Source of the DNA: Anodontia alba
Lineage: Eukaryota; Mollusca; Bivalvia; Lucinida; Lucinidae
Assembly: GCA_964016985.1 (NCBI GenBank)
Contig: OZ024823.1
Coordinates: forward strand, 67,929,925 to 67,993,924
Direction: 5' to 3'
Length of the DNA: 64,000 nucleotides
Shown here in pieces: positions 30,558 through 41,236 of the stretch. Position 1 is the stretch's first letter. Each line of letters starts with the position of its first letter. Both the position numbers and the translations under genes were made by a program. Under the pieces are notes generated by a model, which ran no database searches, was not told the origin of the DNA, and saw only the letters and a program-made list of their open reading frames with translations.

Positions 30558-31192
30558 ATGGGACTTTACCCACCACTTGAGACGACAGGAGACTATCACC
30601 GACTTCAGCACGTGGCCGAGGTCAGAGCCCGTCCTGAAAAGGAGCGTGACTTCAGAGTATCGCTGTATAAGAAATACCGGCGGGGGTGGGGGGGTGGGGG
30701 GGGGGGGGCTAATGTCGTAGACGGACTCGACACCGGGCTTTCGGTAGCCGGCGCAGCCATGGCTGCCACGGGTGTCGGGCTGTTGACGACGATAATCGCT
30801 GCGCCTGTCGCAATTGGCTTACAGGCCGGAGCGATTGCCTGTGGGTTGCTCGGAGCCGGCGGGAGGTTCATTTGTCGGAGGCTCGAAGCCAAAGCCAGGA
30901 AACATGATCAGATTCGGGTCCTGGCCGTCTCAAAGCTAAACTCAATCGCCGACAGGATCTCGGCCGCGCTGAGCGACGATAAGATCTCCGAGGAGGGGTT
31001 TCGCCTCTCTGAGGTCGACAAGTACAACCAAATGAAGGCTGAGATACGCCGTGGGCGTCAGAAAGAAGGCGGTGTGTCCGAGACCGAAAAAACCGGCTTA
31101 TGAACCTCATGAGAGACGAGGCGATGCTAACGGCCCGTACCAAGCTCTTGGAAGAACTCCAAGCGGCTGGAAACAGTGGCACCTCTCGATAA
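30558..31192 (+). CDS. Small element protein with Gly run and hydrophobic core
   Basis: ATG at 30558 lies five bases after the preceding stop. The 181-codon frame has a basic N-terminus (RDFRVSLYKKYRRG), a Gly run from a G homopolymer (about 30684-30707), then ~45 hydrophobic residues (GLSVAGAAMAATGVGLLTTI, APVAIGLQAGAIACGLLGAG) able to form two membrane helices. A charged helical tail follows (RRLEAKARKHDQIRVLAVSK, SEVDKYNQMKAEIRRGR). It stops at TGA 31101-31103 just after an A6 run; another phase continues MNLMRDEAMLTARTKLLEEL to TAA 31190-31192, probably the native C-terminus after an indel in the A run. It resembles small membrane-lytic capsid components in general shape only. Function unknown. 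Confidence 0.6.
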
Positions 31193-31644
31193 ATATATCT
31201 TGTTCGCGGGCTTAAAAAAAGAGCGCAGGCTGGTCCAGCCCTTTGAGCAGCAGACGAGTTTATTAAGTGGAAGAATAATAAAAAAAAAAGCCCGTCGCCG
31301 GGATTCGATCTCACGCACAAAAATTCAGCAAAAGCCCCACGAGGTCCAGGTCATATTTTTCGTTTTTTAAATCTTATCTCTGGGGGGCTTTTTCTTGACC
31401 AGGACCTCTCATACTTCCAATGCTCGGTCACTCCTGCCTAACTATGATTGGGACGAAAGTCGTTAGAGGCTTACTAGAAGTGCCGGCAGAGGTTATGGGG
31501 ATGGGAATGGGATCGTAGCGGTACGTTTAAACCTGTACAGTGCCCCGCAGGGCGATAAATATCTGCAAATATAAAAGCTTGGTGTTTTATTGTGCAATAA
31601 TAACCGAACGGAATTCAATAGAGAATCGATACATGTAAACCTTC
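31193..31644. other. Post-coding region of the element, no gene seen
   Basis: GC content falls sharply here. The minus strand at 31291-31320 reads like a tRNA 3' end (a T-arm-like gatcgaatcccggc followed by a T run), but no cloverleaf can be completed. Confidence 0.45.
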
Positions 31645-32325
31645 ACACGTTTTATAAGAACCCTTACCATGCTTATGGGCAGATTCAGCAGATGCCAGTC
31701 CACGGTACTTTAAACCCCGGGAGCTGGGTAGAATTCTTTACACCCACATCCCAGTCCTGAGGGTGAGCCGCCTGTCTGTGTCAAACCCTTTTTTTTCTGA
31801 GAAAAATATATCAATTTGTCGTCTGCCGAAATTTTTACTCAGAGCGTTTAAATATTTATTCAGGGATGAATTTGTAAATACCTCAAGTTGGTGTGCACCA
31901 GATAAACCGGATAGTATTTCGTAGACAAATACAGAACATACATGGCATGAGGGACATTATCACCTGTTACGCTGACTCTCGTCTTGGGGGGGGGGGGGGG
32001 GGGGGGGGGGGCAGGGGGGTGGATATCCGGATCTTAAAATATACAAGGACCATTCTCCAGCCGACAGGGTCATTTTCGAAGGTATCTCGAGGTTCTGTGC
32101 TCCACTAGAAAGTGAGGACACATTTTATAAGAACCCTTACCATGCTTATGGGCAGATTCAGCAGATACCGGTCCACGGTACTTTAAACCCGGGGGCCGGG
32201 TAGAATTCTTAACACCCACATCCCAGTCCTGGGGGTGTGAACCACCTGTCTGTGTCAAACCCTGTTTTCTGAGAGAAATATATCAATATGTCGTCTGCTG
32301 AAATTTTTACTCAGAGCGTTGAAAT
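31645..32325 (+). repeat. Pair of ~210-bp direct repeats near the right end of the element
   Basis: 31645-31854 and 32118-32325 are offset by 473 bp and about 90% alike. Shared landmarks are 'tttataagaacccttaccat', 'gcttatgggcagattcagca', 'cccacatcccagtcctg' and 'ttttactcagagcgtt'. A second shared patch (gcaccagataaa, c/t, cggata) follows at 31895 and 32393, so the duplicated unit was probably longer. The intervening DNA contains the G26 run. Confidence 0.85.
31986..32011 (+). repeat. 26-base G homopolymer
   Basis: A run of about 26 G, followed by 'caggggggtgg'. Length is uncertain because homopolymers are error-prone. It could form a G-quadruplex next to the right end of the element. Confidence 0.8.
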
Positions 32326-32450
32326 ACACAATCAGGTAAATTACTACTGTGCACTCCAGCGCATATAATCCTATAACATCATAATGTCGTGGGCACCAGA
32401 TAAATCGGATATCGGTGAATCAGGTAAGTGCCTCCCTCTTTTTGCGTTCA

Positions 32451-32611
32451 GAGCCCCAAGGCCGGCGAGGGTGGGGGCCGTCCCCAGGGGCTCTCGCTAT
32501 GCTCACTTGGGGGCTTCATGAGTTCGGGCCCCCTGCTGCCGTTGGGATACGTAACCGTAGACAAAAGAAACTTTACTCCCCCCGCCCCCCCCCCTCACCT
32601 CTCCTGCTGCT
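32451..32611 (-). repeat. Right terminal inverted repeat
   Basis: The reverse complement of the left repeat: from 'gagcccc' at 32451 through 'ggatacgtaaccgtagac' and 'aactttactccc' to 'cctgctgct' at 32603-32611. It is about 17 bp longer than the left copy because of an expanded C tract (32577-32594). Confidence 0.9.
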
Positions 32612-34432
32612 AATGGTGTATTGCTCCCTGGATAAAACTGGGCAAACATAGAGAAAATGCTGCTTTTCTCCGCGCAGAATGAAACCTTCCTTAAAATTCG
32701 GCCATTTGTCCGTGCATTGTACCATAACAAAAACCACGTGATTACCAACACTGTTTTTAGTTTAAGAACATTTTAATGAGCAGCAAAGGTGTTAAGCAAG
32801 TTTTCACAACCTCAGTTATGGCTCTGCCCCTATCAAGTATAAACACAAACATGAAAATTAAGAATTAAATCGGTTTCTTGTTTACAGATCAGACAGAGCA
32901 GAAAATCAGATTATTTTTGGTGATCAATGTTCTTGAATGGTATAAGGGCCATTTTTAGTGAGTTTATATGTTTAAGAAATGAAGGTAGTTTTATTTACTT
33001 TAGTAAGTATGAAAGTATGCATCGGTTCATGAGCAAAATAAATGAACTCCGAAGGTGTTCATGTTAACTTTGCTCGTGACTCGATGTTGTTTATACTTCA
33101 AAAACATTAAAAAAAAAGTACCGTTATAACTTATATCTATACTATTTTACGAGATATTTTAAATACAGACTGGGATTCAAACATAAAGAACATAGTAACT
33201 ACCACTTTGAATTTCCACTTACCGGTTCAAATGATCAGCTTATTCGAACAGCAACAGCAACACGCCTACATTTCAAAGACCAGCCTACTAAAATAGTTTT
33301 ACAACATACATGTCTAGAAACACATTTATTTTAAAAAAGATAACAAATAAAACCATTTGATAATTGTATTTAATATTTTGTGTGAGAAAAAGATTTTTGT
33401 AATAACTTATTTATAAAGTACTGACTGACATCTGCGGACGAATGTCGCAGTTGTTTAGTCCCCCATCAGTGAAAAAGAAATCGACATATCTGCAAGCAAC
33501 CCGTTGAATGTCAGCGACCAACAAGCATTAGCTTTCACAAAATGCTTGGTCTACGCTTAGCACACAATAAATGTTAAAGCTGATTTTAATACGGAATAGC
33601 TTTGGGTTCTTTACATGCAAGTTCCATAATGCAAATGGAGAATTCGAGAGGTCTAAACGAAACCTCTTCCCGTTGGTTTCTATAAGAATGACCAAGACAT
33701 TAAAAATAATTACTGCTAATTTCACTTCACTTTTAAGGCTCTCCTCATCAAAACTAAAACAAGTAGTTAAGACTATCACATTTTTTTTTCACGCCGTCCC
33801 GGAAACGCAATAAACTGCGCTTAGCAGTCCACCTACTTTAAAACTGAAATTGTCATAATTAATGTATATCCCATAAACTTTGCTAAAGTGCTGCAATGGT
33901 AACCTTTTAGAATATCTGCATAAGTGTGATGTGCCGAAACAGCGCATGTGAGTGTAGAACACCCTCTGTATATGTTGGTTTACCAATAAATATTACCCAT
34001 TCTCTTCAGTGCTCCAGCTAGTCCTGGTGGGTAGTCATAGACAACAAGCATAAGGTCAGTGATGCATTGTGGATCAATAATGGATCACTTCCGAATCTCT
34101 CCTCAACTCTGTGTAGTCTACGCTCCAGGGCGTAAACAATAACTAATTAAAACAAGAGTTCAAAGCAGGATTAGTTGACTTGAAAATTCAAATTAAATGT
34201 GCAGTTTTGAAAACACGAATTAGACAGTGATCCTGAACTGGCTTGAAGCTGATTTATATTCAGAATTTTCTTCTCAACATTCACGGTTTTGGCAACTTTA
34301 GCGGGAGTTTTGGAATTAGAGGATGGTCGGAACATGTACTTCCGAGTTTAATTGGATTCTCCTCGCAGTTTTCTTCAGCTGGCATTTCAACTTCATTGCT
34401 CTTACTTCTAGTTTGAAGATACACTAGGATAA
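32612..34432. other. AT-rich flank, nothing recognised
   Basis: Short overlapping open frames at 33528-33813 on both strands are AT-rich and without motifs. No gene supported. Confidence 0.5.
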
Positions 34433-34628
34433 CTAGGACCTTATCGATCCCTCTTTTCTGTGACCAAACATAAACATGATATGCCTTGCTTCAAAACCAG
34501 CATCATTCATGGCAGTGATGGCAGTCACCCTTAGATAATGTGCTGTAAACATGGTACTGCATTTACTAGTTTTACTTAAATCGGCCATAAAAATAGTATA
34601 AGCCCTAACATTCAAAAGCTTGTCATCA
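34433..34628 (-). pseudogene. Tyrosine recombinase C-terminal relic, interrupted by a mariner
   Basis: The minus strand reads YDDKLLNVRAYTIFMADLSK, MFTAHYLRVTAITAMND and AGFEARHIMFMFGHRKEGS. The H-x-x-R box (AHYLR) and the later GH match the catalytic end of tyrosine recombinases of the Crypton/DUF3504-like kind common in invertebrate repeats. The reading ends SIRS-stop just where the catalytic Tyr is expected. The upstream part of the same gene lies beyond the mariner, at 35953-36093. Confidence 0.65.
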
Positions 34629-34630
34629 TA

Positions 34631-35950
34631 CGAGGGTCGTGCAAAAAGTTCTGTCACTAATAGGCTTCCTCAGTTTTATCCCAGGTGTATTTTAAAATGC
34701 TTCACTGCACTTGAATAGCTAACGATACCCGTTTATTTCGCGCAAATTGCTTTCCAACTGACCGAGTTACTTCAAATTGAAATAGATGCAGTCATATACA
34801 CTGACCAATTTACTTGTTACATTGGAACATAGACCAGAAGACTGAAATTCGTAGCTATATTAAATGCCGCATTAGGCTTAATACAGATTCAAAGCAGATA
34901 TTTAATGAATTGTGTGGTATATATGGACCTCAGACCATTTCAATGCGCACAGGTTTTAGGTGGGTTAAAGCTTTTAAAGCTGGGAAATTTTCTGTTGAAG
35001 ATGATACCCGTCCTGGAAGGCCTAAAACCTCTGTTACCAAGGCTAACAACGCTGCTGTAAAGATTGTGGTCGAACAGGATGCGCGATTGTCTGTCAAAGA
35101 TATAGCTAGTCGTACTGGCATATCAGAAGGCAGTGTGCAAACAATTCTGAAAAAAGCGTTTGGACCCGAGAAAGGTTTGCGCTAGGTGGGTACCTCATTT
35201 GCTCACTGAGGAGCAAAAGACACAACGCCTTAAATGTTCCCGGGAACTTTTGAAAACATACAAAGGCTGTAATAGTCTGGTTATTTCTGACTTGCTAACA
35301 GGTGATGAAACCTGGGTGCACATGTTTGAACCACAAAGAAGGGCTGATAATAAGCAATGGAAGCGAAAATATCAAAAACGCCCATGTATTGCCAAGAGAA
35401 CCATAAGTTCGAAAAAGATGCTGCACGCAAATTGTTTTAATTCAAGTGGGCCAGTCGTTCAAGTGCCTTGTCCATCTGGTCATACAGTCACTGGCCGCTT
35501 CTACAAGAATTCTGTACTGAAGAAAGTGAAAGAGTTTTACAATAAGAAACGACCAAGCAAAGGATGGCCAGGAGTCCACCTTTTACATGACAACAAGTGT
35601 GAGGTTGTTAAGTCTTTTTGGGCTTCTGAAAAGGTGAAAGTTTAAAACCATCCACCTTATTTACCTGACCTGAGTCCCTGTGACTTCTTTTGATTTCCAA
35701 GGATTAAGAAAATGCTTTCTCGAAATAAGTATACGTCTAGAAGTTCTCTTGGCAGCGCTATTTATCAGTGTCTCCAACAGATACCAAAAGAAGACTATTT
35801 ATCTGCTTTTCGGGGCTGGGTAAAAAGGTTACAAAAATGTGTTGCAGTAAAGGGGGATAACTTTGAAGGTTTGTAATAAAAATATGTTTGATAAAACGTA
35901 CCACTGAAGTAATCCGAACCCAGGGACAAAACTTTTTGCAGGACCCCTCG
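34631..35950 (+). mobile_element. mariner (Tc1/mariner superfamily) element, inactive
   Basis: 1,320 bp flanked by TA (34629-34630 and 35951-35952). The ends are inverted repeats: 'cgagggtcgtgcaaaaagtt' at the left and, read inward, 'cgaggggtcctgcaaaaagt' at the right. It contains a decayed mariner transposase. The TA duplication and ends are visible directly. Confidence 0.9.
34814..35875 (+). pseudogene. mariner transposase, frameshifted
   Basis: The N-terminal frame (34814-35185) has the paired helix-turn-helix region (FRWVKAFKAGKFSVEDDTRP, GRPKTSV, DIASRTGISEGSVQTILKK). An indel near 35160 moves the rest to another phase: LLTEEQKTQRLKCSRELLKT, LTGDETWVHMFEPQRR (first Asp), LLHDNK (second Asp) and LPDLSPCDFF (third Asp). 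Stops occur at 35643-35645 and just after CDFF. The second-to-third Asp spacing is 30 because four residues are missing; the copy at 53-54 kb has the mariner DD34D spacing. It would cut and paste the element; this copy is dead. Confidence 0.85.
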
Positions 35951-35952
35951 TA

Positions 35953-36093
35953 CCAACATCCGAAATTGGAAGGCACTCTTATCGCATCACTGTAACAAGC
36001 ATTAGATAAGAGCTTTGGCTCTAGGGGTGATTTTCTCAATTAATAACCGAAACATTTCAACTGGACATTTCGACTCGATATTGGCATACACGA
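35953..36093 (-). pseudogene. Upstream part of the interrupted tyrosine recombinase relic
   Basis: The minus strand reads LSNACYSDAIRVPSNFGCWY and stops matching exactly at the mariner end, where the other fragment resumes with YDDKLLN. The same 140-bp flank occurs at 54182-54322 beside the second mariner. Confidence 0.65.
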
Positions 36094-36099
36094 TCTTAT

Positions 36100-36575
36100 C
36101 AGAGGCAGCTTCTTGAGAGTGTTATCTACATACACCCCGATAATTCCTACCAAGTTTCAAGGCCTTCTGATTCAGGAGAAGAAGCGAAACCACGGCGGCC
36201 ATCTTGGATATCCGATTAGAACGACTTTCGCTATTTTTTATCTACAAGTCCCCCCAGTGCTTCTTACCCTGTTTCAAGTCAATTGGCCCTTCGGTTCAGG
36301 AGTAGAAGCGAAAAATAGATTTTCATGATGGCGGCCATGGCGGCCATCTTGCATTTCCGAACGGAAGGAGTTTACCTTTTTTTGATCTACAAGTCACCCC
36401 GATGCTTCCTTCCAAGTTTCGAGTCAACTAGCGCATGTGTGTAGGAGGCGAAGGCTTTTAAAGCAAATTTAACGCCGCGTGACAGACGACGCACGACGGA
36501 CGGGGGACGACGGACATTGACTGATCACAATAGCTCACCGAGCACTTCGTGCTCAGGTGAGCTAACAAGACATTT
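36100..36575 (+). repeat. Repeat with terminal hairpin 'TAGCTCACCGAGCAC'
   Basis: Two diverged copies of 'ccaagtttcaaggccttctg... aggagaagaagcgaaa... ggcggccatctt' are followed by a GACGGACG-rich segment. A hairpin closes it: 'tagctcaccgagcac' (36531-36545), loop ttc, then 'gtgctcaggtgagcta' (36549-36564). A subterminal hairpin at such an end is the layout of Helitron-like elements; the class is inference. Confidence 0.65.
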
Positions 36576-36599
36576 GTTCAGTTCGCGTGAAGGGTTCCT

Positions 36600-37460
36600 A
36601 ACTCATCAGTGCAACATCTCCAAGAACATAAAAATCAAACGAATACAGAGATGAAACAACGATGAGGACTCGACAGCAAGAAATAACTGAAATGTAAAAG
36701 AAATGGTAAAAGAAAAGTACAGGGAGTGCCACAATCTTAAGCTGCAGCCCTTCTCAAAATCTAAAAGAAAGAGGAAACAGACAAAACCAAACAAGCGCAA
36801 ATCGAACAAACATACGAAAAGCACTTAGATTGGCTCTCTCTCTCTCTTCCCCAAGCGAGGTAATCGCAATGCTCAAAGGACTGAAAAACACAAGAACAAA
36901 ATAACACCAGGCAAGACTTAAAACAAATCGCCTCATAGAATAAACCACAAAGCCACACAGAGTAAGACTAACACTGGGACTACCGCCTTAGAACGGTCAG
37001 AAGAATAAACCATCGGGGGTGGTGGATGGGGGATGGGGTTAAAGCCATTTTATAGCTAGCCAACTTCACCCTGGTTCCCGATGCTACTCTTAATACAGAA
37101 ATACATAAAAATTCGATTCGCATTAAGGCTCCCAACTCAGTCAATGCATCAAAGCGAAAATATAAAAATCAAATTCATCACTATGACAAACAAAGACGAG
37201 TACTTATGGCTAATTCTACTGTGTACCAGAGTAAATGAAAACCAATAGTTGTAACACGGCAGGTCAAGCCAAAGACATACCGTCAAGCCCAAACCCACTA
37301 GTTAAGGTTTTATGAAGACGCCGTCATTGAGTCTGAGGCCCGAATCGCCGTCGTGCGATTAAAGAGTAAAGCATAGCCATCAACAATGATTGGGTTGATA
37401 ACTGGGCATGCAGTCTGCCGCATAATATCCAGGCTAAAGCCAATTCTTTTATAATGTGTA
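36600..37460 (-). repeat. Dispersed repeat R1, copy D
   Basis: The reverse complement is collinear with R1 copy A from the 'cactccctg' tail (about 36722) to 'ggatattatgcggcagac' near 37420. It is one of the longest copies here. Confidence 0.8.
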
Positions 37461-37559
37461 TTAGTTTCCCACAATTTTTTTAAATCTGTACACTAAGTCA
37501 CCATAAAATTCTGGTTCCGATATGGCAGTCGTACTCCGGTGGGCCCGACCAGAGCCAGA

Positions 37560-38780
37560 GCATCAGGCACCAACCGACTTACTTTAAAGTCTTTAGGCCG
37601 GAGTCGTCACAGAGTCTGAGGCCCGACCCGCCGGCGTGCAACCAAAGAGGGTAGCAAATTTATAAACCGTGATTGGGTTAACTATCATGCATCGTATTAC
37701 ATTTATGTTGTACCCAATTTTTATATATCGAAGAATGAATTTTGAAACTAAACTGAAATGACAAAAACCACAACTCCGGGTGCAGTGTTTTTTATCTGCT
37801 CTTTGAAACCTTGTGATCGCTATACCTCCGGCACACATTGAGCTATATTGCTGATACTTGGTAAGATTGTCCACGAGAGTGAGACGGCATGGTGCGTAGA
37901 AGAATCACAACTCCCGGTGCTGTGTTTTTTTAGTTACCTCACTTGACAGTAGTTGGTAATAGAAGCCTTGTGATTGCAGTAAATACAACACCCTTTGAGA
38001 TATATTGTTGCTATTTAGTAGGACAGTACACGAGATTGAGAATGCATGTTGCAAACAAGAACCACAAATCTGGGTGCTGCATTTTTAGTTATCTCCCCTT
38101 GCAGTATTTGGTAATAGAAATCTTCTGATCGCCATAACTCTAACAGTTTTTGATATATATTTGGTATTATATACCTGGTAAGAATGTACACGAGGTTGAG
38201 AAGATAAGTATCATACAAGAACCACAAATTTAGATGCCACTATTGTTTCAACTCTCCTGACAGTATTTGGTAATACAAACATTGTGATCGTGATAACTCC
38301 AACACCTTTCAGATATACTGATGATATTCCGTAGAACTGTACACAAGTTTGAGAAGGCATGTCGCGTACAAGAACCACAACTCTAGGTGCCACGTTGTTT
38401 TAGATATCACCCCTGATTGTATTTGGAAATAGACACCTTGTGATTGTGATAACATTAACACCCTTTCAGATGATACTTGGTAAGATTGTACACCAGACTC
38501 AGAAACTATGTCGCGTACAAGCATCTTAACTCTAGGTTTTTAGTTTTCTCCACTAACAGTATTTGGTACTAGATATATTGATGATACTTGGTAAGATTGT
38601 ACATGAAATTGAGAAAGTGTATCGCGTTCTTCAATAACCACGACTTAGTAGCCACTGTGATTTAGTTATCTCCCCTGACAGTATTTGGTAATAGAAACTT
38701 TGTGATCACTATAACGATTGTACATGAGTCTGAGAAAGCATGTCGGTTATAAGAACCACAGCTTTAGGTGTAAAATACCC
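37560..38780. repeat. Tandem ~150-bp array with 'gtatttggtaatag'
   Basis: About eight diverged units share 'cagtatttggtaatagaaac', 'cttgtgatcg', 'ataactccaacacc', 'gatactt', 'ggtaagattgtacac' and 'tacaagaaccacaa'. Open frames on the minus strand are repeat artefacts. Confidence 0.75.
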
Positions 38781-41136
38781 ATTTGCATTCTATTATTTAT
38801 GTTCTTCAAATGCGCGTGTGCAGTCAACTAATAGAGCTAGGCACATGTCTTCTTGCGTGAAGCTATCTCAAGGTCTCCACTACATGTCTGCGAGCAGCAA
38901 AGCAGCAAAGGAATTGGCAAGACTGTGTTTATGTGTAGGCTAACTTGGACCTTTGCTGATTGCCAATGCGATTAGTACCCTTTTCTCATGGGTTGGCTCT
39001 TTTAGTGAAAATGGCTGCTGGCCGGAGGAGAGCGGTGTTTGTTCAGCAATAGTTATGTCTCGTATATATATGTAGTAAAAGGCTTCGTGGGGGCGGGATG
39101 AGTGTGGCTGCTGAAGAGCGGTGGAGATTTTTTTTTTTATATAGATACTTGTATCTAGAATGCAGATGCCTTTTTGATAATATGCAAAATAATTTATGTT
39201 AAAAATGGCAGCTCACAAAATGGACCTTTTATGGTACATTATTATCTTCGATAATGTACCTTGAAAGAGTTTAACATCCCATTTTGTGTTTCTTTTTGTT
39301 GCCATTGACTGGTCAGCATCATGGTACAGTTTTAGTTGTTCAACATCAACTGCGGCAAATCTCGATGTATTCTTTGCTTCTTTGCGATTCCTCTATTTTG
39401 CAGCCATTGCAGAGGTTGAAACAGTTGACGAGCAGCTAGAAGGTCTAAAATCCTAAAGATAGACATACACTCATCATCTCCTTCAAAGAGGATCGTACAT
39501 GACAGCCTCTGTCATTGTGTATATACATGTACCGCAGACGATGTATTTGTAACTAAAACAGACAGGGAAACTGAGGCCGAAAATAGCGCGCTGATGATGT
39601 CATGTATTCATTCACGTTTAAGAGGCGTAGTGCGAATTTTCTCTCGTGAACCGATCTATTCATCGATGTATGAACAGCATCGAATTGTACAGGTTTACAC
39701 AAGGCTCTTTACTCTCGCAATGCAAATATTTACTAATGGTATGTTCAAGTTTTAAAGTTATAACCATGCGAAGATACACGGAATGACAGAATCCTCAACT
39801 TTCTAAACTATTCGGGGATAAAAGGTCACGTGGCATAAGTATATATCGACTGCTTTCCAACAGCAATGTAGTCCCCGCCGCCTACCGCCCCTGTCACTGT
39901 CCTATGGAGGAGATATTATTACAGCAAAACTCACCAGATACTAAAGGTGAGCGTTCCCGGAAGTAATGCTCTCGTTGTACAGGTCGATTTTCTCTATATA
40001 TATGTCTGTCTGTGTCTCTCTGTCTGTCTCCCCCCCCCCTCCCCCCACCCCACTAGAAAATCAACACAGCGGCCTAAGATCTGATGCGGTAAAAAGTAAA
40101 ATTCTGGCTAAGTTTAAATATTGATCCCTCCTGAAAAATGATACAACGGGTCATTTTACACAAATAAAAAAAAGCGTGTGTTGATATTCCTTCAGTTTTC
40201 AAGATGCCTGTGATACTGGCATCGCTTATGCATATTACAGGAATGATTTTCATATAAGCACACTTCCACTGATAGAAATGCGCATACAAGGTTTCGACAA
40301 AAATCTTCAAGTAGTTCTGGAGGGTATGTGATATTAGGAAGATTAAAAACAAATGGTGCCAGCGGTCATAGTACTCAACCGACCGGACCACTTTTTGTGT
40401 CGCCTGCGTAACATGGCAGACACATAGGGAACATATTGTCCGTCCGTGTCGTTGACGTCGTCGGTGTCGTCGTCACACTTTTCGTTTCCGCTCAATAACT
40501 TTTGAAGGAATGCATTGATTTCATTCAAAGTATGCAGAAATTTATATCATTGTAAAAAACAGCTCAAGTGGTAATCATCCGCCAAATTTTGGCTAAGTTA
40601 TGGCCATTTTTCGACTTAGTTTTTATTGTTGGGTTAAGATGTTGGTTTCTGTTCAATATGTTCTGAAGGAATGCATACATTTTATCAGAAGTTTGAAGAA
40701 GGGTATATCATTGTAAAATGCAGGTCAAGTTTGATATTGGTAAGCATCCACAAAATTTTGGCCCGAGTTATGGCCCTTTTTCAACTTAGTTTTCGTTGTT
40801 AGTTAAACGCATTCTTGTGTGCTCCATAATGTTGATAATCTTAGAGGTATTTTGATAATATTTGGTAGGGACGAAGACGACCAGTAGGCATGAATAAAAT
40901 AATTACTGTAAACCTACATAAATCATCTAAGTCACCGCACGACAGAACCAACAAATCACCTGTGCACCACGCGAAGACTGACAAAATGAAGAAACCTTGG
41001 ATCTTTAGCTAACCGTTGAACGCAGAGCGAAGAACTTGGTCAGCCTGGGTGGATGATAAGGCTGATCTTGGGCATCACTGGGCACACAAGTGGCTCATTT
41101 ATTAAAAAGAAAGAGGAATTGAAAACTTGTTGAATA
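38781..41136. other. Non-coding DNA with a small hairpin and a degenerate repeat
   Basis: A 28-bp hairpin 'ggtacattattatcttcgat' continues to 'aatgtacc' (39234-39261). At 40490-40870 two diverged units contain 'gttatggcc', 'tttttcgacttagttttcgt' variants and 'aaggaatgcat'. No gene seen. Confidence 0.5.
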
Positions 41137-41179
41137 TTGATCGTTTGTGCACTTTTTATTGTTTGTTATCCCTACGCTT

Positions 41180-41196
41180 TAAAAAAACAACAACAA

Positions 41197-41236
<40 letters not shown>

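Larger units (their letters stand above)
20967..32611. mobile_element. GC-rich virus-like / Polinton-like element with terminal inverted repeats
   Basis: About 11.6 kb bounded by inverted repeats (20967-21110 and 32451-32611) and clearly GC-richer than the AT-rich flanks. It encodes, in varied decay, a family-B-like DNA polymerase joined to a superfamily 1 helicase and an HNH domain, an integrase C-terminus, a candidate capsid protein and five further genes of no certain function. Terminal repeats plus B-type polymerase, retrovirus-type integrase and capsid-like genes is the hallmark of Polinton/adintovirus-type elements. The helicase and HNH fusion, and the absence of a visible packaging ATPase or protease, set it apart. 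Several similar uncharacterised proteins seem familiar to me from cnidarian gene models, but that is unverified memory. Many stops and frameshifts make this copy non-functional as a whole. Confidence 0.8.

Noticed and set aside
31084..31103. Programmed -1 frameshift at the A6 run
   Set aside because: The run is not placed as a canonical slippery heptamer in the zero frame; an indel is the simpler explanation.
31291..31330. tRNA gene on the minus strand at the right of the element
   Set aside because: Only a T-arm-like 3' end and T run; no D arm or anticodon arm could be placed.
20967..32611. Bacterial contamination in the assembly
   Set aside because: The GC-rich block is bounded by matched inverted repeats with typical host repeats directly outside, and its genes are of eukaryotic virus/Polinton type.
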